64,000 nt of DNA from Eutrophovita sp913057845. GTDB lineage: Bacteria; Pseudomonadota; Gammaproteobacteria; Burkholderiales; Eutrophovitaceae. This document shows, in pieces, positions 26,779-35,469 of the stretch. The number at the start of each line of letters is the position of its first letter. The first letter of the stretch is position 1. The stretch is from the NCBI GenBank assembly GCA_963925895.1, contig CAWUVH010000010.1:36512-100511 (forward strand), given 5' to 3'. The notes beneath the pieces are model-generated. The model was not told the origin of the DNA. It ran no database searches and worked only from the letters and a program-made list of their open reading frames with translations. A program made the position numbers and the translations under genes.

Positions 26779-28052
26779 TAGTCTGCTGTATTGCTTGATA
26801 CGAGTTTTACTGATTTGACAGATTTATCTTTCGTTTGCAGAATCTCCAAATAGTAGCCTGAGATTTGAATTGAAATTCCAGCCTCAGGTATCTGCTTCAG
26901 GTGATCTAATATGAGGCCATTCAATGTTTTTGCTCCATCGAGTGGAAAATTTAAATTAAAATCTCGATTTAAGTCTCGCAGTGTCACGGCACCATCTATT
27001 ACTAAGCTGCCATCTACCATTTCTTTAGCAGATGTTGCGAACAAAGGAGATTGGGTGGTGAATTCACCTACGATTTCCTCGATGATATCCTCAATTGTAA
27101 TCAATCCCATTAGGTCCCCATACTCATCAACGACGTATGCCATTCTTTCATGGCGTTCCTGAAAATTCTGAAGTTGAGTGAGTAGACTTGTATCTTTCGG
27201 TATGTAGTAGGGCTGCTTTAGTACTTGTTCAATGGACTCCATTGTGATGTGGTTATCTTCAGATACGTTTAATAATTTTCGAATATGAATGATGCCAACA
27301 ATTTCGTCAGGATTATCTTTGAAGGCCGGTAAACGGGTGTGATTAGAGGTTATGATTTCAGTTTGAATGTCAGGGAATGGTGAATTCAAGTTTACAGCCT
27401 CAATTTTGCTTCTGGGCACCATCAGATCTTCAACCGTTATGGCTTGCAAATCAAATAAATTAGCCAGCATGCTCTGATGTTTGCGGGGGAGGTAGTTGCC
27501 ACCCTCTAGAACAAGCGTGCGCAGTTCCTCTTGGCTTAGTTGTGATGCCTGATTCCCTGATATGGGCTTGATGCGCAGAACCCATAAAATCACCTTCACA
27601 ATGCTGTTGGCGATGGTCACAAAAGGATACATTAGTCGCATTAGAGGTTCCAGAATATAACTAGCTGGAAATGCGATTTTTTCAGGGAAGCTGGCTCCAA
27701 TAATTTTAGGGGTGATTTCGCTAAAAATAAGTAGTGCAACTGTGACAATGAGAGTTGCAATGGTTAACGATAATTCACTTTGACCGAGTAGCTTAAAAGT
27801 GATTGCAGTAACCAAGGCGGCTGCTGCCGTATTGGATAGATTATTCCCGAGTAGAATCGAGCCTAATAATCGATCAGTTTGCCCCAAGAGATTGAGGGTT
27901 TTTTGTGCGCCCGGATGTTTATTTTTAGCGAGGTGTCTTAATTTATACTTGTTTAGCGCCATCATGCTTGTCTCGGATATTGAGAAGAATCCCGAAATGA
28001 CGATGAGAATCAGAAACAAAATGATGAGTGTTTGAATGGAAACGTCTTCCAT
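26778..28052 (-). CDS. CNNM/CBS-domain transporter of the HlyC/CorC family
   Basis: This is a membrane protein of the CorB/CorC (CNNM) family, associated with magnesium or cobalt efflux. The DUF21 membrane domain (about 1-190) has three to four helices and the SETSMMALNKYKLRHL segment. A pair of CBS domains (about 205-325) includes MVPRSKIEAV and the YVDEYGDLMGLITIEDI block. A C-terminal CorC/HlyC domain (about 340-420) follows. It overlaps coaE by one base and leads this reverse-strand group. Substrate cannot be decided from the sequence. Confidence 0.9.
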   Translation of the reverse strand: MEDVSIQTLIILFLILIVISGFFSISETSMMALNKYKLRHLAKNKHPGAQKTLNLLGQTDRLLGSILLGNNLSNTAAAALVTAITFKLLGQSELSLTIATLIVTVALLIFSEITPKIIGASFPEKIAFPASYILEPLMRLMYPFVTIANSIVKVILWVLRIKPISGNQASQLSQEELRTLVLEGGNYLPRKHQSMLANLFDLQAITVEDLMVPRSKIEAVNLNSPFPDIQTEIITSNHTRLPAFKDNPDEIVGIIHIRKLLNVSEDNHITMESIEQVLKQPYYIPKDTSLLTQLQNFQERHERMAYVVDEYGDLMGLITIEDIIEEIVGEFTTQSPLFATSAKEMVDGSLVIDGAVTLRDLNRDFNLNFPLDGAKTLNGLILDHLKQIPEAGISIQISGYYLEILQTKDKSVKSVKLVSSNTAD

Positions 28053-28118
28053 ATTTTTCGCCTATATTAATTCTGTTGTTGTGTAGGGCTAAGGAATATC
28101 GACAGCTGACTGAGTTGA

Positions 28119-28952
28119 TTAATATTGCGGGTTATGCAAAATAATTTCAGACACAAAGCGTGAGCCAAAGTAAGCAATAATCAAGAGGAGGAAGCCAATA
28201 ACTAAAATCTTTCGTGCAATTTTCCCTCTCCAACCAAGCAAGTGCCGGCCGATCAGTAGTGATGCAAAAAGTAGCCATGACGCGATACTAAAAATTGTTT
28301 TATGGTTTATAGGCAGTATTGTGGACTGAATTTCCAAAGAAATGAAAATGCCGCTCACTAAGGCTGCTGACAACGTTAAGAAGCCAAGTAGCACTATTGT
28401 GAATAAGAGAGCTTCTAGTTTCAATAGCGGTGGTAAATTTTCGATCAATGGTGAAAATTTGTGCTGATGTAAGCTTGTTTCTAGGTAGCTCATCATGAGG
28501 GTGTGTATTAAAGATACCGATAGCAGCCCATACGCAACCACCGATAAAATTAAGTGAATTTTGAATATTGGTAGTTCAGAGTGGGGTATTTGTATTGATG
28601 CCCCATCAAGCAGTGGCAGTAGAGACGCGACCGCTCCAAATGGTAAGGAGAGCGCTGGTAAGGAGTTTTCCCCCACCCATAAACTATGACTGGCATAAAT
28701 AAGGCATGATGTGGCGACAATGAGAGAGGTAAAGTTTCCCAGTCCCAATTGGAGGCCGTCAAATCCTAGAGCATAGTGGTAGGTTAGGGCGATGTGTAAC
28801 CCGATAGGCAGAAGAGTTAAGAAGTTGATCCATGGTTTTATCTTGGGCCACTTCGGACTCCCAGCCGAAGACGACCGTAATTGTTGCCAAATGATCAGCG
28901 ACAATGATGCGTAAGTAAGGGTCGTGGCAAGATGAAGTAGAATCGGTGTCAT
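28119..28952 (-). CDS. CcsA-like cytochrome c assembly family membrane protein (YpjD type)
   Basis: This is an integral membrane protein with about eight helices over 277 residues, related to the CcsA/CcmC haem-handling family and to E. coli YpjD next to ffh. The block ILSVVAYGLLSVSLIHTL and a histidine-containing helix near the C-terminus support this. It is divergent from ffh, with 75 bases between them, a neighbourhood conserved in proteobacteria. A real role in cytochrome c maturation is unproven for this subgroup. The WGxxD haem motif of true CcmC/CcsA is not seen. Confidence 0.82.
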   Translation of the reverse strand: MTPILLHLATTLTYASLSLIIWQQLRSSSAGSPKWPKIKPWINFLTLLPIGLHIALTYHYALGFDGLQLGLGNFTSLIVATSCLIYASHSLWVGENSLPALSLPFGAVASLLPLLDGASIQIPHSELPIFKIHLILSVVAYGLLSVSLIHTLMMSYLETSLHQHKFSPLIENLPPLLKLEALLFTIVLLGFLTLSAALVSGIFISLEIQSTILPINHKTIFSIASWLLFASLLIGRHLLGWRGKIARKILVIGFLLLIIAYFGSRFVSEIILHNPQY

Positions 28953-29027
28953 GGTTTCAGTTTAGATCGTAACAGAATATTAAGTCTAAATTTTATTAGG
29001 CTTTCCTTCAAAGAGTTTCAGAAATAT

Positions 29028-30371
29028 ATGTTAGATACATTAACGGATCGTCTATCTAGGGTCATTAAAACTGTCAGGGGCCAGGCCAGGCTCACAGATG
29101 CCAACATCAAGGATGCTTTGCGAGAAGTCCGCATTGCTCTATTGGAGGCAGATGTCGCGCTTCCTATCGTTAAAGAATTCATCGAAGACGTTAAAGTGAA
29201 GGCGGAGGGGCAAGAGGTATTGGGCAGTCTCACCCCGGGGCAAGCGCTTATTGGGGTGGTTAAAGATGAGTTAACAACGTTGATGGGGAGCCACAACGCC
29301 GAACTTTCATTTGCCTCTCAACCCCCAGCCATTATCTTGATGGCAGGTCTTCAGGGGGCGGGTAAAACGACAACCTGCGGTAAGTTGGCGTTGAAACTCT
29401 CTCAGGAGAAAAAACGCGTTCTGATGGTGAGTTGTGATGTGCGTCGTCCGGCCGCACAAGCTCAATTGACAGTAATCGCCAAACAAGTAGGCGTTGATGC
29501 TTATCCACCCCAAGTTGATAAATCTGCGATTGACCTTGCTACCGCCGCACTTGAGTTGGCTAAAAAAAGTTTTTACGATGTTTTGCTTGTGGATACAGCT
29601 GGTCGTTTATCGATTGATCAGGAAATGATGAATGAAATCAAGCTGCTTAGCGATACGTTAAATCCTGTTGAGACGTTGTTTGTTGTTGATGCAATGCAGG
29701 GTCAGGACGCAGTTAATGTTGCACGCACGTTTGCGGATACTCTTACGCTGACTGGCGTCATCCTTACTAAGATGGACGGCGACTCCCGAGGCGGTGCCGC
29801 GCTCTCCGTGAAGAAGGTGACGGGTCAGCCTATCAAGTTTATTGGTACTAGTGAAAAAATGACGGGTTTAGAACCTTTTTTTCCAGATCGAATCGCGACT
29901 CGTATTTTGGGGATGGGCGATATTCTATCATTGGTGGATGATGCCAAAAGAACAGTAGATGATAAAGAGACTGCAAAGCTTGCTAGGAAACTTAAATCAG
30001 GAAAAAGTTTTGACCTGGAGGACTTTAAGTCCCAGATGCAACAAATGCAAAATATGGGTGGTATGGACGCGATTCTAGAAAAACTCCCTTCGAAGTTTTC
30101 TCAGGCTGCGCAAGGTGCTTCGCTTGACGAGAAAGTTGCTCTTCGAACCATAGGCATTATTGATTCTATGACGGTAGTTGAGCGACGTCGCCCAGAGGTT
30201 CTTAAGGCATCAAGAAAGCGTCGCATTGCAAAAGGGGCGGGGGTGACGGTGCAAGAAGTCAATAAATTGCTTAAGCAATTTGAGCAAATGCAAAAAATGA
30301 TGAAGTTAATGGGGAAGGCCGGAGGTCTTAAACGTATGCTCTCTGGAATGAAAGGCGCAATGGGTGGGTGA
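29028..30371 (+). CDS. ffh: Signal recognition particle GTPase Ffh
   Basis: Ffh binds signal sequences and 4.5S RNA and targets inner-membrane proteins to SecYEG. The N domain is followed by the G domain with GLQGAGKTT at 107-115, DTAGR and TKMDGDSRGG. The methionine-rich M domain covers the last 150 residues, ending in a QKMMKLMGKAGG-type segment. The 447 residues are of normal length. It is a single-gene unit in front of a DUF3530 gene. No candidate for the 4.5S RNA gene was recognised in the window. Confidence 0.97.
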   Translation: MLDTLTDRLSRVIKTVRGQARLTDANIKDALREVRIALLEADVALPIVKEFIEDVKVKAEGQEVLGSLTPGQALIGVVKDELTTLMGSHNAELSFASQPPAIILMAGLQGAGKTTTCGKLALKLSQEKKRVLMVSCDVRRPAAQAQLTVIAKQVGVDAYPPQVDKSAIDLATAALELAKKSFYDVLLVDTAGRLSIDQEMMNEIKLLSDTLNPVETLFVVDAMQGQDAVNVARTFADTLTLTGVILTKMDGDSRGGAALSVKKVTGQPIKFIGTSEKMTGLEPFFPDRIATRILGMGDILSLVDDAKRTVDDKETAKLARKLKSGKSFDLEDFKSQMQQMQNMGGMDAILEKLPSKFSQAAQGASLDEKVALRTIGIIDSMTVVERRRPEVLKASRKRRIAKGAGVTVQEVNKLLKQFEQMQKMMKLMGKAGGLKRMLSGMKGAMGG

Positions 30372-30405
30372 TAATCAGTGCCTCATACAGCTTTTGTAAT
30401 GTTTT

Positions 30406-31197
30406 ATGTTCAAGGAAAAGATTTTGATACTTCATTTTTTTAAAATTCTGTTTTTATTGTTTTTTTATCCATCAATTGCTTTTGGGGTCATTGATTACAC
30501 GGCTTATTCTGATTACGAGCGAGAGAAAAATTGGGCGGATCAAATCATTCCGTCGATTATTGTGGGTGATCCAGTTTGGATAGAGCAGTCCAACGAGCAT
30601 AAATTTTTAGGCATATACGCCGAAGCTGAAAATCCTAGAGGTGCGGTGATCCTCGCGCACGGTCGAGGATGGAATCCTGATTTTGAGTTGTATGGCATGC
30701 TGCGCGTCTTGTTAGCCGAATCTGGGTACAGCACGTTATCGATTCAAATGCCTATCCTCGGCGGGGGAGCGAAGGTGGGTGACTATATCCCGACCTATCC
30801 TGAAGCATTTCATCGGTTTGACTTGGCAGCTGAATTTCTTAATGAAAAAGGTTTCGATAATATTTCGATCGTCTCGCATAGCCTTGGAGCTACTATGGCT
30901 AATCACTATCTGATCACGGTGGATGAAACACTCGTAAATTCTTGGGTATTCATTAGTATTCTCAATGGCTTACAGGAAATGTTTAGAATTAAGATGCCGG
31001 TTATGGATGTTTTTGCCTCGGATGATTGGGAAATTACAGTAGTTGGTGGTTACGAACGAAAACAACAAATCTTAAAGGTTCCGGGTTCCAGTCAGGTAAT
31101 TATTCAAAATGCATTGCATTTTTTTGAGCGTCGCGAAGAAACCCTTGCCGCGGAAATCAAACAATTCCTCGACTCAATTTACAGTAATCGGCCCTAA
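30406..31197 (+). CDS. Exported DUF3530 family alpha/beta-hydrolase-fold protein
   Basis: An N-terminal signal peptide (about 1-27, hydrophobic core FFKILFLLFFYPSIAF) marks export. The body looks like an alpha/beta hydrolase: HGRG at 85-88 is a candidate oxyanion segment, VSHSLGA puts a nucleophile at Ser159, and a late NALHFFE provides a possible catalytic histidine near 239. The pattern matches the DUF3530 family, whose substrate is not known. It lies between ffh and rpsP with its own gaps of 34 and 118 bases. The fold is moderately sure; enzymatic activity is inference. Confidence 0.8.
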   Translation: MFKEKILILHFFKILFLLFFYPSIAFGVIDYTAYSDYEREKNWADQIIPSIIVGDPVWIEQSNEHKFLGIYAEAENPRGAVILAHGRGWNPDFELYGMLRVLLAESGYSTLSIQMPILGGGAKVGDYIPTYPEAFHRFDLAAEFLNEKGFDNISIVSHSLGATMANHYLITVDETLVNSWVFISILNGLQEMFRIKMPVMDVFASDDWEITVVGGYERKQQILKVPGSSQVIIQNALHFFERREETLAAEIKQFLDSIYSNRP

Positions 31198-31231
31198 CTG
31201 TGGTTGGAAAAACAGCAGAATATGTACAGAG

Positions 31232-31261
31232 TTGTGTCTTTTGGCTAAAAAAGCGTAGAAT
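31232..31261 (+). promoter_or_regulatory. Probable rpsP operon promoter
   Basis: TTGTGT (31232-31237) and TAGAAT (31256-31261) are 18 bases apart, followed by a G+C-containing discriminator (ACGCGG) and a leader of about 45 bases before rpsP. The -10 element has five of six consensus bases, the -35 four. Placement before a ribosomal protein operon supports the call. Confidence 0.5.
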
Positions 31262-31315
31262 ACGCGGCTAACTTAAATTCGGTTACCAGATTAACCTAGA
31301 CTTTACGGATACCAA

Positions 31316-31570
31316 ATGGTTGTAATTAGATTATCAAGGAGTGGCAGCAAGCGTCGCCCGTTCTACAATATGGTCGTAGCGGACTCGAGAAAACCCCGTG
31401 ATGGGCGTTATCTCGAGCGAGTCGGTTTTTACGATCCTCAAGCCCCTGAAGGGGTGGAAGGTCTTCGTATTGATTTTGATCGAGTTACTTTTTGGCAGGG
31501 CAAAGGCGCCCAGTTATCAGATACGGCAGCGCGGTTAGTTAAACAGCTTGGCGGAAAAAAATCAGCCTGA
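31316..31570 (+). CDS. rpsP: 30S ribosomal protein S16
   Basis: S16 is a primary assembly protein of the small subunit. Its 84 residues start MVVIRLSRSGSKRRPFYNMV, with the family RSG-KRRPFY and VADSR motifs, then GRYLERVGFYDPQA. It heads the conserved rpsP-rimM-trmD-rplS operon. The likely rimM start lies inside its 3' end. No anomalies are seen. Confidence 0.98.
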   Translation: MVVIRLSRSGSKRRPFYNMVVADSRKPRDGRYLERVGFYDPQAPEGVEGLRIDFDRVTFWQGKGAQLSDTAARLVKQLGGKKSA

Positions 31571-32066
31571 GGGCTTGATTGTAATGGGGCGGCTGGCGGC
31601 CCCTTATGGCGTTAAGGGCTGGCTCAAGGTCCAGTCTTATGCCGCATCCTCTGATTCTTTATCGGAACATTCACGATGGTGGGTTCGTGTCGAGTCCGAG
31701 TGGGTGTGTCTTGAAGTGGAAGATTCGCGTCTTCAGCATCAGGGGTTGATCGCGAAGTTAGTAGGGTTTGAGAATAGAGAGCAGGTAGCAAAATTAAGGG
31801 GTGCAGAGTTCGGTATTCAGCGCGGTCAGTTGCCGGAGTTGCCTGAGAAGGAATACTACTGGCACGAGTTAGTTGGGTTCGCTGTTATTAATATCAAGGG
31901 TGAGACTCTTGGTGTGATTAATCATTTGTTTGATTCTGGCGCTCAGCCAGTGATTGTGTTGAAAGACGGTAAAGAAGAGCGGCTCATCCCTTGGGTAGAC
32001 CACGTTATTGAGCGGGTCGATACTGGGAATCGGATCCTCACCGTTGACTGGGAGCTCGACTATTAA
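31548..32066 (+). CDS. rimM: Ribosome maturation factor RimM
   Basis: RimM binds S19 and assists 30S head maturation. The N-terminal beta-barrel starts GRLAAPYGVKGWLKV at about 14-28, and the PRC-barrel domain contains YYWHELVGF and the ending segment RLIPWVDHVI. The 172 residues are typical. The start used is TTG at 31548, which overlaps rpsP by 23 bases and gives the expected few residues before the first strand. TTG at 31575 and ATG at 31584 are alternatives but would clip the fold. Confidence 0.93.
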   Translation: MAEKNQPEGLIVMGRLAAPYGVKGWLKVQSYAASSDSLSEHSRWWVRVESEWVCLEVEDSRLQHQGLIAKLVGFENREQVAKLRGAEFGIQRGQLPELPEKEYYWHELVGFAVINIKGETLGVINHLFDSGAQPVIVLKDGKEERLIPWVDHVIERVDTGNRILTVDWELDY

Positions 32067-32087
32067 CTTTTTAAATACCACTAAATC

Positions 32088-32795
32088 ATGAAACGCTTCG
32101 ACGTGGTCACACTATTTCCTGAGATGTTTTCTGCGTTAACTCATAATGGGGTTACCGGTCGTGGTGAGGGCAGGGGTATTTACGATCTTGTGTGTTGGAA
32201 TCCAAGAGAATTTACTGATGACCCACGGCGAACAGTTGACGATCGACCTTATGGTGGTGGCGCCGGCATGGTTTTAACGCCCAGCCCATTAGTTAAAGCT
32301 ATTCATACAGCTAAGTGCCGACAATTAAGTACTGGAGTGAAGTTAAGTAAGACCATTTATCTCTCTCCTCAGGGACGTGTGTTAAATCAACAATTGGTTG
32401 AGGAGTTATCGACTTTTGATGGCCTTGTCTTGCTCTCAGGTCGGTACGAGGGGGTCGATGAGCGTGTGATCGAAGAAAGTGTTGATCTTGAGGTGTCTAT
32501 TGGAGACTATGTGTTATCGGGAGGCGAGCTTCCAGCAATGGTACTTTTAGATGCCTTAATTCGTTTACTACCAGGGGTCGTCAACCATTCGGAGTCGGTG
32601 GTTGATGAAAGTCATTCCTCTGGCATGCTCGAGTATCCGCAATACACTAGACCAGAGGTGTTTAATGGGAGGCGTGTTCCAGAAGTGCTTCTGAGCGGGC
32701 ATCATGATGACATCAGGCGATGGAGGCAGGAGCAATCTTTAGGGCGTACGCGACAGAGGCGTCCGGATCTTCTGAAGACAGAGGGCCCAAATTAG
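32088..32795 (+). CDS. trmD: tRNA (guanine37-N1)-methyltransferase TrmD
   Basis: TrmD methylates G37 next to the anticodon and prevents frameshifting. It has the SPOUT trefoil-knot segment ISIGDYVLSGGELPAM (SIGDYVLSGGE here), RYEGVDERV, and the C-terminal region PEVLLSGHHDDIRRWR. DPRRTVDDRPYGGGAGM is a family block. The 235 residues are slightly short of the usual 245. It follows rimM after 21 bases in the standard operon. Confidence 0.97.
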   Translation: MKRFDVVTLFPEMFSALTHNGVTGRGEGRGIYDLVCWNPREFTDDPRRTVDDRPYGGGAGMVLTPSPLVKAIHTAKCRQLSTGVKLSKTIYLSPQGRVLNQQLVEELSTFDGLVLLSGRYEGVDERVIEESVDLEVSIGDYVLSGGELPAMVLLDALIRLLPGVVNHSESVVDESHSSGMLEYPQYTRPEVFNGRRVPEVLLSGHHDDIRRWRQEQSLGRTRQRRPDLLKTEGPN

Positions 32796-32844
32796 TAGCA
32801 AGCCTGGCGCTTCGAGCAAAAGTGAATAAAGACATGCTGGCTAA

Positions 32845-32874
32845 TTGCCTTCTGTCTGAATATCAAGATATAAT
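32845..32874 (+). promoter_or_regulatory. Probable rplS promoter
   Basis: In the 101-base gap between trmD and rplS, TTGCCT (32845-32850) and a perfect TATAAT (32869-32874) stand 18 bases apart. The rplS start is 22 bases after the -10. This would let L19 be made in excess over the operon's enzymes, a difference known in E. coli to arise by other means. Confidence 0.55.
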
Positions 32875-32896
32875 TACGGGTTAAGGAGTAACAATA

Positions 32897-33277
32897 ATGA
32901 ATTTAATAGAGCAAATAGAAAAAGAAGAAATTGAGCGGCTGGGTGTAACGATCCCGGATTTTGCTGCCGGAGACACCGTAGTGGTTAACGTGAACGTGGT
33001 CGAGGGTGAGCGAAAGCGTGTTCAAGCCTATGAGGGTGTTGTCATCGCTAAAAAAAACCGCGGATTGAATTCCTCATTTATCGTGAGAAAAATCTCTTCG
33101 GGCGTGGGTGTTGAACGAACATTTCAATCGTATTCGCCCTTAATTGCGAGTATTGAGGTGAAGCGGCGTGGTGATGTGCGGCGTGCGAAATTGTATTACC
33201 TCAGAGATCGTTCAGGTAAGTCTGCACGAATTAAAGAAAAGCTTCCGCAGAGAAAAAAGGTTGCGGTCGAAGCATAA
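32897..33277 (+). CDS. rplS: 50S ribosomal protein L19
   Basis: L19 sits at the subunit interface of the large subunit. The 126 residues contain FAAGDTVVVNVNVVEGERKR, FEGVVI-like YEGVVIAKKNRG, SSFIVRKIS and GVGVERTFQSYSP, all family blocks, followed by a basic tail. ATG is preceded by AAGGAG. It ends the rpsP operon, with a terminator hairpin just downstream. Confidence 0.98.
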   Translation: MNLIEQIEKEEIERLGVTIPDFAAGDTVVVNVNVVEGERKRVQAYEGVVIAKKNRGLNSSFIVRKISSGVGVERTFQSYSPLIASIEVKRRGDVRRAKLYYLRDRSGKSARIKEKLPQRKKVAVEA

Positions 33278-33304
33278 TATCTTTTTCGACCTTAGTATCA
33301 GAAT

Positions 33305-33335
33305 AAAATGGCGGCTACTTACAGTCGCCATTTTT
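33305..33335 (+). terminator. Rho-independent terminator after rplS
   Basis: AAAATGGCG (33305-33313) pairs with CGCCATTTT (33326-33334), with a 12-base loop region that can add two more pairs, followed by a T run on the plus strand. It lies 28 bases after the rplS stop and closes the rpsP operon before the ogt-xerD-plsY group. Confidence 0.85.
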
Positions 33336-33410
33336 GCTTCTAGGGGTTGCTTGAACCGGTAAAAAATAATCTGACGTAATCGTGAATTAATTTGATTGTT
33401 AACTGATAAT

Positions 33411-33884
33411 ATGTCTGTTCCTCAGTTGTACGTTCGAGCTCCTTTTGGCTACATCAGCCTATTAACAACAAACGACTTCGTTATTAAGATTGATTACTGT
33501 GCGCATGAAAAAGTGTTACATGCTCGTCCTAATAAATTGTCTATTGAGGTTTGTAAGCAAATCAATGCCTATCTAATCGATCCGAGTTTTACGTTTGATT
33601 TGCCGCTAGATATACAAGGCACAAATTATCGAAAAAGAGTTTGGGATCAAATTGCTCAGATCCCAGTGGGAGAAACGAGAACGTACGGCCAAATCGCCAC
33701 ATTTATAAAGTCTTCGGCGCGAGCTGTGGGTGGCGCGTGTGGTGATAATCCGGTCCCTCTGTTGATTGCATGCCATCGGGTCGTGGCGCAAAAAGGAATA
33801 GGAGGCTTTATGCATTCGACCGGGAGTTTCGCGCTGAAGGTAAAATACTGGTTGATCAATCATGAAGCCAACGCTGGACGATAA
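33411..33884 (+). CDS. ogt: Methylated-DNA-protein cysteine methyltransferase (Ogt/AGT family)
   Basis: This suicide repair protein removes alkyl groups from O6-methylguanine. The C-terminal DNA-binding domain shows VWDQIAQIPVGETRTYGQIA, the arginine-finger region SSARAVGGACGDNP, and the active-site ACHRVV, where the alkyl-accepting cysteine is intact but the usual PCHRV proline is alanine. ATG at 33411 gives 157 residues; TTG at 33396 would add five. It overlaps xerD by 23 bases. Family is certain; ogt versus ada-C-terminal naming is by size. Confidence 0.92.
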   Translation: MSVPQLYVRAPFGYISLLTTNDFVIKIDYCAHEKVLHARPNKLSIEVCKQINAYLIDPSFTFDLPLDIQGTNYRKRVWDQIAQIPVGETRTYGQIATFIKSSARAVGGACGDNPVPLLIACHRVVAQKGIGGFMHSTGSFALKVKYWLINHEANAGR

Positions 33885-34794
33885 TTCAATGGATTTCAAA
33901 GACAACGTTCAAACTGTTGATTATTTCTGCGATTCTTTGTGGTTAGAAGATGGACTATCCAAGAATACGTTGTCCAGCTATCGACGAGATTTGTATTTGT
34001 TTTCTCGATGGCTCAAGGAGACGCAAGGCGTCATGGACTTGTCGAAAGTTACAAACGGGCACATCTTGGGATATCTCGCTTATTGCTATGACTGCGGAAA
34101 AAAATCTCGGACGACTGCGCGCTGCTTGTCTGTATTCAAGCGTTTTTATCAATTTTTATTAAGAGAAGGAAAGCTTAGGGTTGATCCAAGCCTCAACGTT
34201 GAGGCTCCCAAAATATCAAAAGGCCTTCCTTCGATATTAATTGAAGACGAAGTCAGTCGATTGATTGAGTCTCCTGATGCCAAAACTACAATTGGTTTGC
34301 GAGATCGCGCAATGCTTGAGACACTCTATGGTAGCGGCCTAAGAGTGTCGGAATTGGTGCCACTCAAAATGAATCAAGTTAACTTATCGGACGGAGTCGT
34401 TCGAGTGATGGGCAAGGGGGCAAAAGAGAGGGTTTTGCCTTTAGGAGAGCAAGCCTCTGACTGGATTGCTCATTATTTGCAGGAAGGTCGTCCGGCTCTT
34501 CTGTCTGGGCGCTTGTCCGATGACATTTTCGTCACGAATCGAGGATCCGCTATGTCACGTCAAGCTTTTTGGAATTTAGTCCAAAAGTATGTGCTCGTAT
34601 CCGGCATTCGAAAAAAAGTATCACCACATACATTACGGCACGCTTTTGCAACGCATTTACTCAATCATGGTGCTGACTTGAGGTCAGTGCAGATTTTGTT
34701 GGGTCATGCCGATGTGTCGACGACTCAGATTTATACTCATGTCGCGCGTGAGCGGCTTAAGAATTTGCACCAACAACACCATCCGAGAGGTTAA
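33862..34794 (+). CDS. xerD: Site-specific tyrosine recombinase XerD
   Basis: XerD works with XerC at dif to resolve chromosome dimers. The N-terminal SAM-like core-binding domain is about 15-110. The catalytic domain has Arg161 in GSGLRVSE, Lys185, the HTLRH box (His256, Arg259), His282 in LGHADVSTTQIYTH, and nucleophile Tyr291. The 310 residues are slightly long; an internal ATG at 33889 gives the standard 301. It lies between ogt and plsY in an overlapping set. XerD is preferred over XerC on sequence feel and betaproteobacterial gene order. Confidence 0.92.
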   Translation: MKPTLDDNSMDFKDNVQTVDYFCDSLWLEDGLSKNTLSSYRRDLYLFSRWLKETQGVMDLSKVTNGHILGYLAYCYDCGKKSRTTARCLSVFKRFYQFLLREGKLRVDPSLNVEAPKISKGLPSILIEDEVSRLIESPDAKTTIGLRDRAMLETLYGSGLRVSELVPLKMNQVNLSDGVVRVMGKGAKERVLPLGEQASDWIAHYLQEGRPALLSGRLSDDIFVTNRGSAMSRQAFWNLVQKYVLVSGIRKKVSPHTLRHAFATHLLNHGADLRSVQILLGHADVSTTQIYTHVARERLKNLHQQHHPRG

Positions 34795-34798
34795 GACC

Positions 34799-35434
34799 TT
34801 GATACTCGATGTTTCAGTGATTGGACTGATCGCAGTGAGTTATTTAGCTGGTTCCGTTTCCTTTGCGGTCGTCGTCAGTAGGGTGATGGTGCTCCCCAGC
34901 CCCTACACCTATGGTTCTGAGAACCCAGGGGCGACCAATGTGCTGCGAACTGGAAATAAACTCGCAGCGTTGCTCACCTTGCTTGGCGATGCGGCCAAAG
35001 GTTTTTTTGCGGTTAGGTGTTTACCGGAATGGATCCTTACGGAGGCTCTTTGGTCAGGATATGAATGGGCAGTTGGTTTTGCTCTGATCGGGGTTCTTTT
35101 GGGTCATGTTTTCCCTCTTTTTCATGCGTTCAAGGGAGGCAAGGGGGTTGCAACAGCAGCTGGAGGATTGCTTGCTCTAGATTTTCACGTTGGTTTTTCT
35201 GTACTTTTGATTTGGTTGATCGTTTCGGTCGTGTCTCGGTACTCATCGTTGGCCGCACTTTGCGCGACGCTCATGTCTCCGTTAATTGTTTTTTGGCATT
35301 TAGATAGTTTAGAGCTTGCCGGACTTACCCTTGTGGTGAGCGTTATATTAACGCTCAGGCACAAGAAAAATATTGTTAACTTATTAAATGGGGTTGAGTC
35401 AAAAATCGGAAAAAAAGACAAAAGCTCTCTTTGA
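34799..35434 (+). CDS. plsY: Glycerol-3-phosphate acyltransferase PlsY
   Basis: PlsY acylates glycerol-3-phosphate from acyl-phosphate in the membrane, the first step of phospholipid synthesis. It has five predicted membrane helices, and the signature loops GSENPGATNVLRTG (about 42-55) and GHVFPLFHAFKGGKG (about 102-116). The frame is open into xerD, but TTG at 34799 has GAGAGG (34785-34790) eight bases upstream and gives 211 residues starting with the first helix. It lies four bases after xerD and faces tsaD. Confidence 0.93.
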   Translation: MILDVSVIGLIAVSYLAGSVSFAVVVSRVMVLPSPYTYGSENPGATNVLRTGNKLAALLTLLGDAAKGFFAVRCLPEWILTEALWSGYEWAVGFALIGVLLGHVFPLFHAFKGGKGVATAAGGLLALDFHVGFSVLLIWLIVSVVSRYSSLAALCATLMSPLIVFWHLDSLELAGLTLVVSVILTLRHKKNIVNLLNGVESKIGKKDKSSL

Positions 35435-35469
35435 AAAACATTTTGATACAATTATTTGAGAAATTTTAA

